Positions 51,651-60,444 of a stretch of 64,000 nucleotides of DNA are shown piece after piece. The notes under the pieces are model-generated. The model did not search any database, had not been told where the DNA came from, and saw nothing but the letters and a program-made list of their open reading frames with translations. Each line of letters begins with the position of its first letter. Within the stretch, counting starts at the first letter, position 1. Source of the stretch: Thermococcus gammatolerans EJ3 (GTDB lineage Archaea; Methanobacteriota_B; Thermococci; Thermococcales; Thermococcaceae); NCBI RefSeq assembly GCF_000022365.1, contig NC_012804.1, positions 1,736,001 to 1,800,000 of the forward strand, given 5' to 3'. The position numbers were made by a program, and so were the translations under genes.

Positions 51651-54200
51651 TTAGGGCTTCACCCTGACCCAGAACCACGCCTTCGAGCAACCGCCCGAAA
51701 CGCCGCAGCTCGGGAACTCGAGGCTCCACTCCTTCGTCGGAATCGCGGAGTTCGGCTCCCAGTCGAAGTAGTCGTCGTCGAGGAGGAGCGTTATCGCCAC
51801 CTGTCCCATCGGGTCGTCGTCGTTGCCCCATTTTCCAGCGTCCTCTTCCCAGCCGTCGTATTCGAGGTAGAGGAACGGCACATCGGCCCTCGTGTGGCCT
51901 ATGATCAGCATCTGGGGACTTGATGTAAACCTGTTGCCCGAAAGAACTCCCGACTTCGGATACCTATTGACGGGCTGAACCGGGACCATCGCGGTGGTTT
52001 GCTCCCGCGTTATGTCGGGCACATCGGCTACCTCCTCTGGCTTGAAGGAGATGAATCCGCTCGCATAGAGGTAGTACTCGTCGTCGCCGAGTTCAGTGTC
52101 CTTCGTGAACTGGACTGTGTCAAGGTAAGCCTGAAGGGTGTCGTAGCGGAGTGTCCTCGGGACCTCAACTTCCTGAACGAGGTAGGTCACCCTCATGTTG
52201 CCGTCGGCGGACCACACCTCAACGAGAACACCGTCGCGGTAGTTGCCGTTCGTGTCTATCGCGTAGCCGTTGTAGCCGACCGGATCGGGGTCTCCGCCGA
52301 GGTCCCTGACTATCGTTGAGCCCCACCATTCGGCCGCACCCTGGCCGGTGACGAGCTGGTTGATGAACATGACGCCGTTGTATCCGTACTTTATGGCCGT
52401 TCCTATTTCTCCGGTGGCGAGGCCCAAGGCGGCGTCAACCAGAAAGCCAGTCCCGAGTGTGATGTATTCGCCGGGGTCGTCCAAGTCCCAGCCGGCCGTG
52501 TGGACGTAGATTTTCCTGTATTTTTTGACCTCCTCGAGGGGCATGGCAAATATCGGATAGCCGTTGATGAAGGGATAGCTCACGCTTATCGCCCTCTCGT
52601 CGTGGTATAAAAGCCGGCTGTGGTCGTTCGCCTCGACCCAGCGCTTGGCCGGATAGCCGACGGCATAGATCGGCCCGTACTCCCAGTCGAGGTCGTTCTC
52701 GTGCTCCCAGTAGACCGGGAAGGCCCATGAGACGAGCTGAATCTCCCCCTCCGCGCTGTCCTTGTTGCCCTTTATGTAAACGTCCTCGACGACGATGACG
52801 AGGTAACGGTCAACGTCCTTGTCCATGCTAAGCCCGTTGGTGGCGTTCACCCAGATGTTGCTGTGGGCAGGGAAGCGGGGCTTTAGCGAGGGTGCGTAAA
52901 CCTGGCCCGCGAACCAGAGGCGGAAGTAGCGCCAGGGAACGAGTGAGAAGAAGTTCTCGATGGTGAACTCGACGACGTGCCGGTCGTTTTCGATGTATGT
53001 ACTCACCTTTCCCTCGCGGTAGACGCTCCCGTACGCGTCCCTCAGCTTAAAGGAGTCCTCGTCGACGTAGGCAATCCAGTCGGCCTCGCCGCTGTCGCTG
53101 CTGTCGAAGAAGGCCTTCATCGGCATCATGTCGCGGTACTTGCGGTCGTCGAGGTACAGCTTAATCATCAGGTCGTAGCCCCTCGCCTCCATGTATAACT
53201 TGCCCTCCGGCGTGAAGAAGCTGGCCGGCGAGTAATAGTCAATCCAACCCTTCCCGGCCTCGATTACGAAGCTACCGGTGTAGGGGTAGGTGAGACTGGG
53301 GCTTTTATCGGTCATCGTGCTCCCGTAGATTCTGAGATAAACTCTCTCAGGGAATATCTCCGAGAAGTTCTCGATTGTGAAGCTCACCCGCCTTCCGTCG
53401 AGCGTAACGCTTCCCTCCTGGAGTTCAACGGAGCCGTTCCCGGTCAGCTCGTAGAGGGTGAAACCTGTAGAATAAAGGTGAAGCTCCCATATTCTCCCAA
53501 ACTCCTCACCCTCATCGAACCTTAAGACCGTCGGCTCGTAGACGTACTTTTTGCCGCTAAACATGTCTATGAAAACCGGAATGTGGACGTAGGCGTTGGC
53601 TAAACTCTCGTTCTCGAAGGTTATCGTGAACTTGACGTTCTTTCCAGGGTCTGTCGAGGCCGTTATAATCGAGACTTTCTCTATCTTCTCCCCGTTGGGC
53701 TCGAAGGTGTCGCTTCCAATCGGGCCAGCGTATGTGAAGTTTGCCGTTAGTCTGTAAACTGGAATTATGACCGGCTGAAATGTGACGTTAAGAAGCCCTA
53801 TCGCGAAGCCCGGCCCCGTTCCGTTGTCGTTGGTTTCCCCGGCTTCGCAGCCGAGATCCGGGTCGGCGCCGCCCCCACATACCACATTGCCGTCCTCGTC
53901 GTACTGAATGCTCTCGTTCGATACGGGAGTCTCTGTCGATGTCTCAGTCTGGGTTTTGGTTTGCGTTTCAGTCAGTGTTTCAGTCGTGGTTGACGTCTGG
54001 GTCTCCGTTGTTGTCTCCACGGGGGTTGGGCTTGAGGTAGTTGCGGAGGTTGTGGAGGTCGCTGATTCGTGCGTTCCGGTTTCGGAGGGAGTGCTTTTCG
54101 TGGTTTCTCCCCCTGTTCCGGATTCTGGCCCAACGCATCCGCTGATGAGCACTAACCCGGTCAGGAGAAGGAAAAAGAGAAGCCGCAAACGTTTTCTCAT
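51651..54200 (-). CDS. Large exported lipoprotein with Thr/Ser-rich linker
   Basis: 849 residues. Signal peptide with lipobox (LISGC) gives a membrane-anchored lipoprotein. A low-complexity linker of about 75 residues with TETQT-type repeats follows, as in many archaeal surface proteins. The rest is beta-rich with repeated modules of strands around FTIENFSEIFPERVYLRIYG and FTIENFFSLVPWRYFRLWFAG, suggesting two or more related domains of about 150 residues. No enzyme motif is visible. GGTGCC lies 3 nt before the ATG. It is divergent from an ABC transporter. Confidence 0.78.
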   Translation of the reverse strand: MRKRLRLLFFLLLTGLVLISGCVGPESGTGGETTKSTPSETGTHESATSTTSATTSSPTPVETTTETQTSTTTETLTETQTKTQTETSTETPVSNESIQYDEDGNVVCGGGADPDLGCEAGETNDNGTGPGFAIGLLNVTFQPVIIPVYRLTANFTYAGPIGSDTFEPNGEKIEKVSIITASTDPGKNVKFTITFENESLANAYVHIPVFIDMFSGKKYVYEPTVLRFDEGEEFGRIWELHLYSTGFTLYELTGNGSVELQEGSVTLDGRRVSFTIENFSEIFPERVYLRIYGSTMTDKSPSLTYPYTGSFVIEAGKGWIDYYSPASFFTPEGKLYMEARGYDLMIKLYLDDRKYRDMMPMKAFFDSSDSGEADWIAYVDEDSFKLRDAYGSVYREGKVSTYIENDRHVVEFTIENFFSLVPWRYFRLWFAGQVYAPSLKPRFPAHSNIWVNATNGLSMDKDVDRYLVIVVEDVYIKGNKDSAEGEIQLVSWAFPVYWEHENDLDWEYGPIYAVGYPAKRWVEANDHSRLLYHDERAISVSYPFINGYPIFAMPLEEVKKYRKIYVHTAGWDLDDPGEYITLGTGFLVDAALGLATGEIGTAIKYGYNGVMFINQLVTGQGAAEWWGSTIVRDLGGDPDPVGYNGYAIDTNGNYRDGVLVEVWSADGNMRVTYLVQEVEVPRTLRYDTLQAYLDTVQFTKDTELGDDEYYLYASGFISFKPEEVADVPDITREQTTAMVPVQPVNRYPKSGVLSGNRFTSSPQMLIIGHTRADVPFLYLEYDGWEEDAGKWGNDDDPMGQVAITLLLDDDYFDWEPNSAIPTKEWSLEFPSCGVSGGCSKAWFWVRVKP

Positions 54201-54356
54201 AGGGGCACCTCCGGGCCCAAACCCCGGCAGAAAAAGAAAGCCGTGCAGGTTTGGACTACAGATGGTAGGGCGCCATTCTATTTAGGGCTTTTCATGAATG
54301 TCAATTCACGCAGAAAGCTTATTAAAGAAAGTGCAAGAGTTACCCCGGGTGGTGGT

Positions 54357-55118
54357 GTGATAGAGGTTGAGAACCTCGTCAAGCGCTTCGGCGGGAAGGT
54401 TGCTCTCAAGGGGATTTCCTTCACAGTCTATGACGGCGAGATCTACGGCCTTTTGGGCCCAAACGGGAGCGGTAAGAGCACCACGATGAGGATTCTGGCT
54501 GGGATTATCCCGCCGACCGATGGAAAAGTTGTGGTCGAGGGGATAGACGTCGCCGAGAATCCGATTGAGGTCAAGAGAATAGTTGGCTACATACCCGAGA
54601 CGCCGGTTCTCTACGAGAGCCTAACCCCGATGGAGTTCTTTTCCTTCGTGGGGAGCATAAGGGGGATTCCAAGGACAGACTTAGAGGAGCGCGTCGAGAG
54701 GCTCGGGAGGGCCTTTGGAATCGAGGAGTACCTCGGCGAGCTGATAGGGACGCTCAGCTTCGGAACCCAGCAGAAGGTTTCGATAATAGCCGGTTTGCTC
54801 CACGACCCAAAGGCCCTAATCCTCGACGAGGCCATCAACGGCCTCGACCCCAAGAGCGCACGCATAATGAAGGAGCTCCTCAACGGCTTCAAGGAAGAGG
54901 GGAGGAGCATCGTCTTCTCAACGCACATCCTGGCAATAGCAGAGGCAATTTGCGACAGGATAGGCATAATCTACAACGGCGAGCTAATAGCGGAGGGAAC
55001 TCCCGAGGAGCTCAAGCGCTTCGCCCACGAGGAGAGCCTTGAGGACGTTTTCCTCAAGCTGACCGAGAGCCAGGAGGAGGTAAGCTCCCTCGTCAGGGCC
55101 CTAAGGGAGGCCTTCTGA
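54357..55118 (+). CDS. ABC transporter ATPase (ABC-2 exporter type)
   Basis: 253 residues from a GTG at 54357 (GGGTGG, 4-nt spacer); codons further upstream are not protein-like. Walker A GPNGSGKSTTMRIL, signature LSFGTQQKVSIIAGLL (variant of LSGGQ), Walker B LILDEAINGLDP, H-loop STH. A TATA-like CTTATTAAAG near 54321 predicts a leader of about 10 nt. The last base of its stop is the first base of the permease ATG (TGATG). Likely drives export of an unknown compound. Confidence 0.9.
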   Translation: MIEVENLVKRFGGKVALKGISFTVYDGEIYGLLGPNGSGKSTTMRILAGIIPPTDGKVVVEGIDVAENPIEVKRIVGYIPETPVLYESLTPMEFFSFVGSIRGIPRTDLEERVERLGRAFGIEEYLGELIGTLSFGTQQKVSIIAGLLHDPKALILDEAINGLDPKSARIMKELLNGFKEEGRSIVFSTHILAIAEAICDRIGIIYNGELIAEGTPEELKRFAHEESLEDVFLKLTESQEEVSSLVRALREAF

Positions 55119-56569
55119 TGGAGCGGGAAATCGTAAACGTCCTCTACCGCGAGATGACCTACAAAAGGCTGAAGGCCAATCCACAGCTATCAGCGGACTG
55201 GAATAAGTTCCTCAAAACCTTCAAGAGGAGCGGAAGCCTCAAGAGAACCCTACTGAGCCAGTCAATCCTCTTCAGTTTTCTCGGCCTCATACTGCTCCCC
55301 TCCGTCTACTACGTCAAAACTGATGGCTCGGCGGTAGTTTACGCGAGCTACTGCATGCTCCCTCTGATTGTTGCACTCTACGGAACGGCCGTTACTGCAC
55401 AGTATGCGGTCTCTCTTGGCCTCTTTGAGCCACTCCTCTCACTCCCGGTTCGTGTTGGAGGGAAGTACCTAAGTGCCCTGCTCCTCATAACGGAACTGCC
55501 CTCTACCCTCCTCCTCTTCCCACCAGCGATTGCCCTATCCCTGAAGCTCGGGCCCGTTGCTGGAACCCTCGGCTTCGCTTGGGCGCTGATGGGAGCTTTT
55601 ATAGGCCACACCCTGGGCTTGCTCATCTACGACCGCCTCGGAAAGACCTCCGGTGGAAGGTTTTCGGGCCTAAAGACGGCCTTTAAAGCCTTTGGGATAA
55701 TCCTCGTGATGTCCCTCTTCTACGGCATGAACTACATCCAGCGCTACGTCTCAAGCCATTATGAAGCCCTCAGGGGAGTTTTCGAGAAGTACTCCATAGC
55801 CTATCCCTTCTCCGTCGTCACCGTCGAGAAGCCCCTCCTCTCGCTCGGCCTCCTAGCCGTTTACGGCCTTGTGATTGGAGCGGTCTACGTTTCAACCGTC
55901 AGAAGGCTCTGGAGAAGGATAAGCGAGGGGACAACGGTTGAGAGAAGGGGAGGAAAAGCCAAACTCTCGCTCCACAGCCCGGCCTTGGCGCTGGCGCTCA
56001 AGGACTTCAAGATAGCCTCGCGGAATACGTCACTGCTGACGGGACTGTTGATGCCGGTCGTGGTCATAATCCCATCCCTCGCCGGTGCGTTGAAGTCGGG
56101 AAGCGAGGGCTCTGCCCTCGGCTTTGTTTTAGCGATTGGCTGGACGTCTTCGATAGCGATAGACGCGGTTTTAAAGATAGATGGGAGGGCCTTTGAAGTC
56201 CTTCACTCGCTCCCGCTGAGCCCGAGGACGTTTCTGCGGGGCAAGCTTGTGACGATGACGGTTGTTCCCGTGACGGCGGGCCTGGGTGCTGTTTTGGGAC
56301 TCTCGCTGGGGAACCCGAGTGTGGTGAAGGTTCTACCCATAGCCCTCCTCCTGCCGGTCGCGACCGCTGGAACGACTCTGACGGTCTTTTACTGGGGAAT
56401 TCGCGAGGTTGCACTGCCGGAGACGAGATGGGAAAAGATGCTCCTTGTCCTGCTTGCGAACGGTATAATAATCGGAGTTACAGCTGGACTGTGGTACGTT
56501 GAGTGCTTCCTCTCGATTCCCTTCGTTGCCATCGTTGACGCACTGTTGCTCTGGCACCTCAGCAGGTGA
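55118..56569 (+). CDS. ABC-2-type membrane permease
   Basis: 483 residues with about 10-12 hydrophobic helices in two groups separated by a soluble stretch near residues 265-300. No signature motif beyond ABC-2-like composition (for example VTAGLGAVLGLSLG). Its ATG shares one base with the ATPase stop codon, so the two form a two-gene exporter. The 3' end overlaps the convergent Mth938-like gene by 11 bp. Substrate unknown. Confidence 0.85.
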   Translation: MEREIVNVLYREMTYKRLKANPQLSADWNKFLKTFKRSGSLKRTLLSQSILFSFLGLILLPSVYYVKTDGSAVVYASYCMLPLIVALYGTAVTAQYAVSLGLFEPLLSLPVRVGGKYLSALLLITELPSTLLLFPPAIALSLKLGPVAGTLGFAWALMGAFIGHTLGLLIYDRLGKTSGGRFSGLKTAFKAFGIILVMSLFYGMNYIQRYVSSHYEALRGVFEKYSIAYPFSVVTVEKPLLSLGLLAVYGLVIGAVYVSTVRRLWRRISEGTTVERRGGKAKLSLHSPALALALKDFKIASRNTSLLTGLLMPVVVIIPSLAGALKSGSEGSALGFVLAIGWTSSIAIDAVLKIDGRAFEVLHSLPLSPRTFLRGKLVTMTVVPVTAGLGAVLGLSLGNPSVVKVLPIALLLPVATAGTTLTVFYWGIREVALPETRWEKMLLVLLANGIIIGVTAGLWYVECFLSIPFVAIVDALLLWHLSR

Positions 56570-56915
56570 CGTGGAAGATTCCGAGAACCTTTCTCTTTCC
56601 GCTTAGTTCGTTGAAGAACTCCACTGCCTCTCCCGTAGGGAGCTCATACACTTCTTTGTCCCTGACCAGCTCCCTGGTCTCGGGGAGAAGCGAGAGATAG
56701 CCGTAGTAGCCGGTGCCGACGATTAGAACCTCAAAGTCCTCCGTCAAGTACTCCCTCAGCTCGTCGGGGTCGAGTTTGTGGCTCGTTCCGTGCTTGGACT
56801 TGCTCAGCCACTTCTTCCTCTTCTCGACCCTTCCGCTCGGATAAACGACTACATCGTGCTCGTATGTTTTGCCATCGACGATGATCTTCCCAAAGGAGGG
56901 GTATTCGAGTTTCAT
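56559..56915 (-). CDS. Mth938-domain protein
   Basis: 118 residues from the ATG at 56915 (GGTGAG, 4-nt spacer), in the small Mth938/NDUFAF3-like family (DUF498): SFGKIIVDGKTYEHDVVVYPSGRVEKRKKW, then DFEVLIVGTGYYGYLSLLPE. Structural family without enzymatic assignment. It starts just inside the 3' end of the Nudix gene, in a minus-strand pair. Confidence 0.83.
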   Translation of the reverse strand: MKLEYPSFGKIIVDGKTYEHDVVVYPSGRVEKRKKWLSKSKHGTSHKLDPDELREYLTEDFEVLIVGTGYYGYLSLLPETRELVRDKEVYELPTGEAVEFFNELSGKRKVLGIFHVTC

Positions 56916-56920
56916 AGCGC

Positions 56921-57433
56921 TCACCAGCAATCCTTTGGGTGGAGCGCGTCCCTCAAAATCTTTGCGTGGTCAAAGGCCAGCGGAAGCTTCTCTGCCTCTT
57001 CAATCGGGACGACATGGACTTCCTTCGCATCGTCGCCTGCCTTCAGCTCTCCCTCGCCGATGCAGAGAAAGGCGACGGAAACGGTGTGTCCTCTTGGGTC
57101 GCGGTTTGGGTCGGAGTAAACGCCAACGAGCTTAAGGATTCTAACGTCCAAGCCCGTCTCCTCCTTCATCTCCCTCTTCAACGCCTCCTCGACGGTCTCG
57201 CCGTACTCGACAAAGCCACCAGGCAGGGCAAAATGGTCCTTAAAGGGTTCGTTCTTTCGCTTTATGAGGACAAGGCCGTTGTTGTAGATTATCACTCCGT
57301 CTACGGTTAGGCCTATGCACCTGTGGAGCTCGGCCTTGAGACCGTGTTTTTCTGCGAGGGACTTGACTTCCTCGCGGAACTCGCTTATGTCTTTACCCCT
57401 CGGGGCCTTGACGAGCAGAACGTAACGGTCCAT
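56921..57433 (-). CDS. Nudix hydrolase (ADP-ribose pyrophosphatase-like)
   Basis: 170 residues from the ATG at 57433 (GGTGAA, 4-nt spacer). The Nudix box G-X5-E-X7-REUXEEXGU is complete: GGFVEYGETVEEALKREMKEETGLDV. An N-terminal extension of about 60 residues (MDRYVLLVKAPRGKDISEF) precedes it. Substrate not fixed; ADP-ribose or a nucleotide sugar is likely. Its leader is a C/D box RNA whose box D directly precedes the ribosome site, so its expression may be tied to sRNA assembly. Confidence 0.93.
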   Translation of the reverse strand: MDRYVLLVKAPRGKDISEFREEVKSLAEKHGLKAELHRCIGLTVDGVIIYNNGLVLIKRKNEPFKDHFALPGGFVEYGETVEEALKREMKEETGLDVRILKLVGVYSDPNRDPRGHTVSVAFLCIGEGELKAGDDAKEVHVVPIEEAEKLPLAFDHAKILRDALHPKDCW

Positions 57434-57439
57434 CTTTTT

Positions 57440-57497
57440 CACCTCAGGGAAGTCCCTTCTCATCAGCGTTCAGCGTGCTGACGTTTCATCATCGGTC
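57440..57497 (-). ncRNA. C/D box sRNA in the leader of the Nudix gene
   Basis: Canonical archaeal C/D box guide RNA, read on the minus strand: box C ATGATGA (57492-57486), 12-nt guide AACGTCAGCACG, box D' CTGA (57473-57470), 4-nt gap, box C' TGATGA (57465-57460), 12-nt guide GAAGGGACTTCC, box D CTGA (57447-57444), with a short terminal stem ACC/GGT. By the N+5 rule the guides would direct Cm in CGTGCTGACGTT and Gm in GGAAGTCCCTTC. A TATA box at 57519-57525 predicts transcription at its 5' end. The 3' stem arm GGT is part of the Nudix Shine-Dalgarno. Confidence 0.88.
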
Positions 57498-57515
57498 GTT
57501 CACAGTTTGCACAAA

Positions 57516-57527
57516 GCGTTTATATCG
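57516..57527. promoter_or_regulatory. Bidirectional TATA box for the sRNA-Nudix transcript and DUF998 gene
   Basis: The element TTTATAT (plus) / ATATAAA (minus) is centred near 57522. It predicts a minus-strand start near 57496, the 5' end of the C/D RNA, and a plus-strand start near 57548, 7 nt before the DUF998 ATG at 57555. Plus-strand BRE-like ACAAAG precedes it. Confidence 0.6.
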
Positions 57528-57554
57528 TTGATGCCTAGAATTCACGGTGGGAAC

Positions 57555-58121
57555 ATGGAGAGAAGCCAACTAATAGCGGGCATTCTTTCCCCCATTGTTG
57601 GGCCTGGTGGAGTTTTCGCCGCGATTTTGATCCACAGGTCGTGGTGGAGGGTCACTGAAAATGCAATCAGCGATCTCGGAAAGATTGGTCTGAGCTATAA
57701 CTGGGTGATGAACCTGGGCCTAATAATCTCAGCTTCCCTCGGCCTTTATTACATAAGCGGCCTGTGGAAAGAACTTAAAGGTGCCCTCCAGCGGATGGGG
57801 GTAGTAGTATTTGCGATCGGTCTCATATTCCTTGCAGGGATAGGCCTGTTTCCCGAGGGCACGGGCCCGCACTACTACGTGAGCTGGGGCTTTTTCGTGG
57901 CCTGCAGCATTGGGATGCTCCTCATCGGAATCGGTCTCTACTTCCAGGGCGAGAAAACCCTTGGTCTTCTTGCGTTTGCAATATTCACAGTCGGGTGGAT
58001 TCTCGCACTCTGGGCCAAGTCTCACTTCAGGGGTGTGGCGGTGGCCGAGTTTGTGGGTGTTTTTGGAATCGTTATCTGGCACTACGCGCTACTCAAGAGG
58101 TTCCTCCTCCCAAAGGCTTAG
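57555..58121 (+). CDS. DUF998 family membrane protein
   Basis: 188 residues, about six hydrophobic helices, from the ATG at 57555 (GGTGGG, 3-nt spacer). DUF998 features: HRSWWRVTENAISDLGKIGLSYNWVMN and GLFPEGTGPHYYVSWGFF. Unknown function; possibly lipid or solute related. It overlaps the 3' end of the convergent PPC gene by 33 bp. Confidence 0.85.
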   Translation: MERSQLIAGILSPIVGPGGVFAAILIHRSWWRVTENAISDLGKIGLSYNWVMNLGLIISASLGLYYISGLWKELKGALQRMGVVVFAIGLIFLAGIGLFPEGTGPHYYVSWGFFVACSIGMLLIGIGLYFQGEKTLGLLAFAIFTVGWILALWAKSHFRGVAVAEFVGVFGIVIWHYALLKRFLLPKA

Positions 58122-58514
58122 CCCGTTTTCCCTCTCCTTTCTCTCGAGTGGGCTACCCTTAAGCTCCTGGATAAAAACTTCCGCGACGAAGACTTTTCCC
58201 TCGAAGAGATGCCCGCCGTAAAGCCTACCCTCCCCATCCCCAAGGGCAACGTGAATGTGCGCGAAGGGCTTTTCATTCCTGAGGCTCACGTTCCCCACCA
58301 GTGAAACCATCTCAAACGTTCCCTCCAGTTCAATAATTCGGTAGTCGTTGATATCCTCGTCAAAATAACCTATTTTTGGATCTTTCAAGCTTCCAATTGC
58401 ACTCACAACGCCGGTTTTTATCTCCTTGGCCTCTGCAAAGCGGTTCACGAATTCAAGGAGATCCTCCCCCTCTGGCACGCGAAACAGAAAGGTCCTTCCC
58501 CCGGAGAACTCCAT
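58089..58514 (-). CDS. PPC/DUF296 domain protein
   Basis: 141 residues from the ATG at 58514 (GGTGAG, 4-nt spacer). PPC (DUF296) domain: FLFRVPEGEDLLEFVNRFAEAKEIKTGVVSAIGSLKDPKIGYF, LEGTFEMVSLVGNVSLRN and the conserved HIHVALGDGEGRLYGGHLFEG. The metal-binding-like histidines in the last motif are intact. In plants this domain accompanies AT-hooks; the archaeal single-domain form has no hook, so DNA binding is uncertain. Confidence 0.88.
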   Translation of the reverse strand: MEFSGGRTFLFRVPEGEDLLEFVNRFAEAKEIKTGVVSAIGSLKDPKIGYFDEDINDYRIIELEGTFEMVSLVGNVSLRNEKPFAHIHVALGDGEGRLYGGHLFEGKVFVAEVFIQELKGSPLERKERENGLSLWEEEPLE

Positions 58515-58574
58515 GAGGCTCACCCAAACCCTAATAAGCCGTCCGACCCTTTAACCCTTTGGGTGTGGGAAGTG

Positions 58575-59126
58575 CAGGCGAAGAACGCTGTAATGGCAGT
58601 GCTTCCAGAACTTGTGGAGCTTGAGGACGTCGATTTCTCCAGGTATTCGAGCCAGTACCTAAGCCTGGCAGTTTCGTTCGCTGAAAGCGGCGGGAGAGGC
58701 CTGAGGGAGTTCGAGGAGTTTGTTGCAGCGAGGGGGCTGGGGAAAGCTGTCGTTGGAAACTTTCTGCTGTCGGTCTTTCAGTACCTGATGATCAGATACC
58801 GGCGGTACGGGGACAGAGATGTAATTAAACCCGCGATCAAGCTTTTCCTCACCCTTAAGGGCTGGCTCAACGAAAACGGTTTTGAAAACCAGTGGAAGCT
58901 GCTCCTTCACAACTTCGTGGGTTACATTGTGGACATGGCCAGAGTGATCTCAGAAGAGGAGGACTGTGAGCTCGCCCTCGCCTACCTTACGCTAATTAAC
59001 CGGCTCGCAGAGGAGGCGGCGGGGACGTTTCCAGAGGGGTACTTCAAGGATCTGACCGAAAAAAGTAGTGAGATGCTGAAGAAAATCAGGGATCGCTGTT
59101 CCGGAAGGGTTAGCGTTCAAGGATGA
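58575..59126 (+). CDS. Hypothetical helical protein
   Basis: 183 residues from a GTG at 58575 (GGGTG upstream; GTG at 58563 is within the ribosome site). The whole chain reads as amphipathic helices (YSSQYLSLAVSFAESGGRGLREFEEFVA, NQWKLLLHNFVGYIVDMARVISEEEDCELALAYLTLINRLAEEAA), like a helical-repeat or DUF-type bundle. No family recognised. It converges with the QueD-like gene, overlapping by 17 bp. Confidence 0.72.
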   Translation, partial: QAKNAVMAVLPELVELEDVDFSRYSSQYLSLAVSFAESGGRGLREFEEFVAARGLGKAVVGNFLLSVFQYLMIRYRRYGDRDVIKPAIKLFLTLKGWLNENGFENQWKLLLHNFVGYIVDMARVISEEEDCELALAYLTLINRLAEEAAGTFPEGYFKDLTEKSSEMLKKIRDRCSGRVSVQG

Positions 59127-59568
59127 TCTCCGCATAACTCCTCGGATCCTCCCAGATCCGCACGAGGATCCGTTTTACGTTCTTTCCTGCTTTCTCAGCT
59201 ATCCTCTCGGCGAACCACTCCGCTATGTACTCCGCGGTGACGTTAGGTTTGTTCAGGATCACTACCTCTCCCTCTGGCAGTTCGAGTCTCTTGCCGTTCT
59301 TCTCAACGATGACAACTCCTCCGTCCATCCCGACAACCCACGCCTCGCTCACCAGAATCCTGTGGTCAAGCTCCTTGACAAGATTGCTCAGGTGGTTGAA
59401 ATCGAAGATCATACCGTTCTCGTTCAGCCCGCCCCAGATCTCAACGTCCACGTTGTATGTGTGACCGTGGATCCTGAGGCACTTGCTGTCATAGGGCAAA
59501 GCCAGAAAGTGTGAGCTGTCGAAGTCCTTGTGCCAGCCTATCTTTCTCTCACCGACCTTGAAGTCCAT
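59110..59568 (-). CDS. queD: 6-pyruvoyl-tetrahydropterin synthase / QueD family
   Basis: 152 residues from the ATG at 59568 (GGTGAT, 4-nt spacer). The zinc histidines are seen in DSSHFLALPYDSKCLRIHGHTYNVDVEIWG, with a conserved cysteine before HGH, and LDHRILV later. In archaea this family makes 6-carboxytetrahydropterin (archaeosine/queuosine precursor) or a pterin; the cysteine favours a QueD-type catalytic set. It lies next to PfkB kinase on the same strand. Confidence 0.86.
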   Translation of the reverse strand: MDFKVGERKIGWHKDFDSSHFLALPYDSKCLRIHGHTYNVDVEIWGGLNENGMIFDFNHLSNLVKELDHRILVSEAWVVGMDGGVVIVEKNGKRLELPEGEVVILNKPNVTAEYIAEWFAERIAEKAGKNVKRILVRIWEDPRSYAEIILER

Positions 59569-59599
59569 TCCCATCACCGGTTGAAGTTCTCCGGGACGG

Positions 59600-60439
59600 T
59601 TATAACCCTTGTGAGGGCAGTTTCTCCACGCTGACCTTCATGGCCATCTCCCCTATCTCCCCGTCTGTCGCATCGAAGTTCCTCCTCTCCAGGAACAGCG
59701 CGGTAAAGGCAATTGCCCTCTTTAGGGCCTGTACGAATGGACACCTCATGTGAAAGTAAGAGAAGGAGGCCAGGAAGACATCCCCCGCCCCTGTGGACTC
59801 AGGCACGTTCACCCTTACGGGCTTAAACCTGTACTTCTTCCCCATGAAGTACGCAATTCCCGGGTTTGGTCCATCGGAGAGCAGGAGAACCTCGACGTCC
59901 GAGGGGCTTAGTCCTTTGACGTACTCGAACTCGGTCAGGTCGGCATGAAGAACACGCACTCCCTTCAAAAACGCCCCATCGATCGGTTTCAGGCGCAGTG
60001 AACCCGGTGCAGGCTCGCGGATAAAACCCTGGACGTCGGCCGCGATGAAGCGCTTCCCGGCAAGCTCCGCGACCAGTTCAGGGGAAATCTCCCCGGCAAC
60101 GGGGTTCAGGAGTACCAGATCAAAGTTTCCTACTTTCAACTCCCTGATGGGTTCTGCCCGTGAGAGCAGGGTCAGTACCCTTCTGTTACCATCGATGTAG
60201 CGGAGTTCGTAGGACGTGCTCTCAACCGATGGAAGGATCTCTATTGAGATTCCCCTTTCCCTGAGCTCGTCGAGCCACTCCTGCGGGAAGTCACTTCCAA
60301 CGCTCGTTACGACTTTTACCCGACAGAACCGGGAGAGGGCCAGGGCCGAGTAGTACGCCCCGCCCCCCATCCTCGTCTCACTCCGACCTTTCCCCACTAT
60401 TTTATCTATGACGAGGTGACCAACAACAAGACACTTCAT
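59600..60439 (-). CDS. PfkB-family sugar kinase, probable myo-inositol 3-kinase
   Basis: 279 residues from the ATG at 60439 (GGTGAG, 4-nt spacer). Ribokinase-family signatures: MGGGAYYSALALSRF near the N-terminus and PESTGAGDVFLASF with the catalytic Asp near residue 232. I recall that a Thermococcus kodakarensis ribokinase-family member from the same chromosomal neighbourhood as its IPCT/DIPPS gene was shown to be a myo-inositol kinase. The 12-kb distance to IPCT/DIPPS here supports the same function: feeding inositol into DIP synthesis. It overlaps no other gene but lies 3 bp from glyoxylate reductase stop. Confidence 0.78.
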   Translation of the reverse strand: MKCLVVGHLVIDKIVGKGRSETRMGGGAYYSALALSRFCRVKVVTSVGSDFPQEWLDELRERGISIEILPSVESTSYELRYIDGNRRVLTLLSRAEPIRELKVGNFDLVLLNPVAGEISPELVAELAGKRFIAADVQGFIREPAPGSLRLKPIDGAFLKGVRVLHADLTEFEYVKGLSPSDVEVLLLSDGPNPGIAYFMGKKYRFKPVRVNVPESTGAGDVFLASFSYFHMRCPFVQALKRAIAFTALFLERRNFDATDGEIGEMAMKVSVEKLPSQGL

Positions 60440-60444
60440 AGCCC

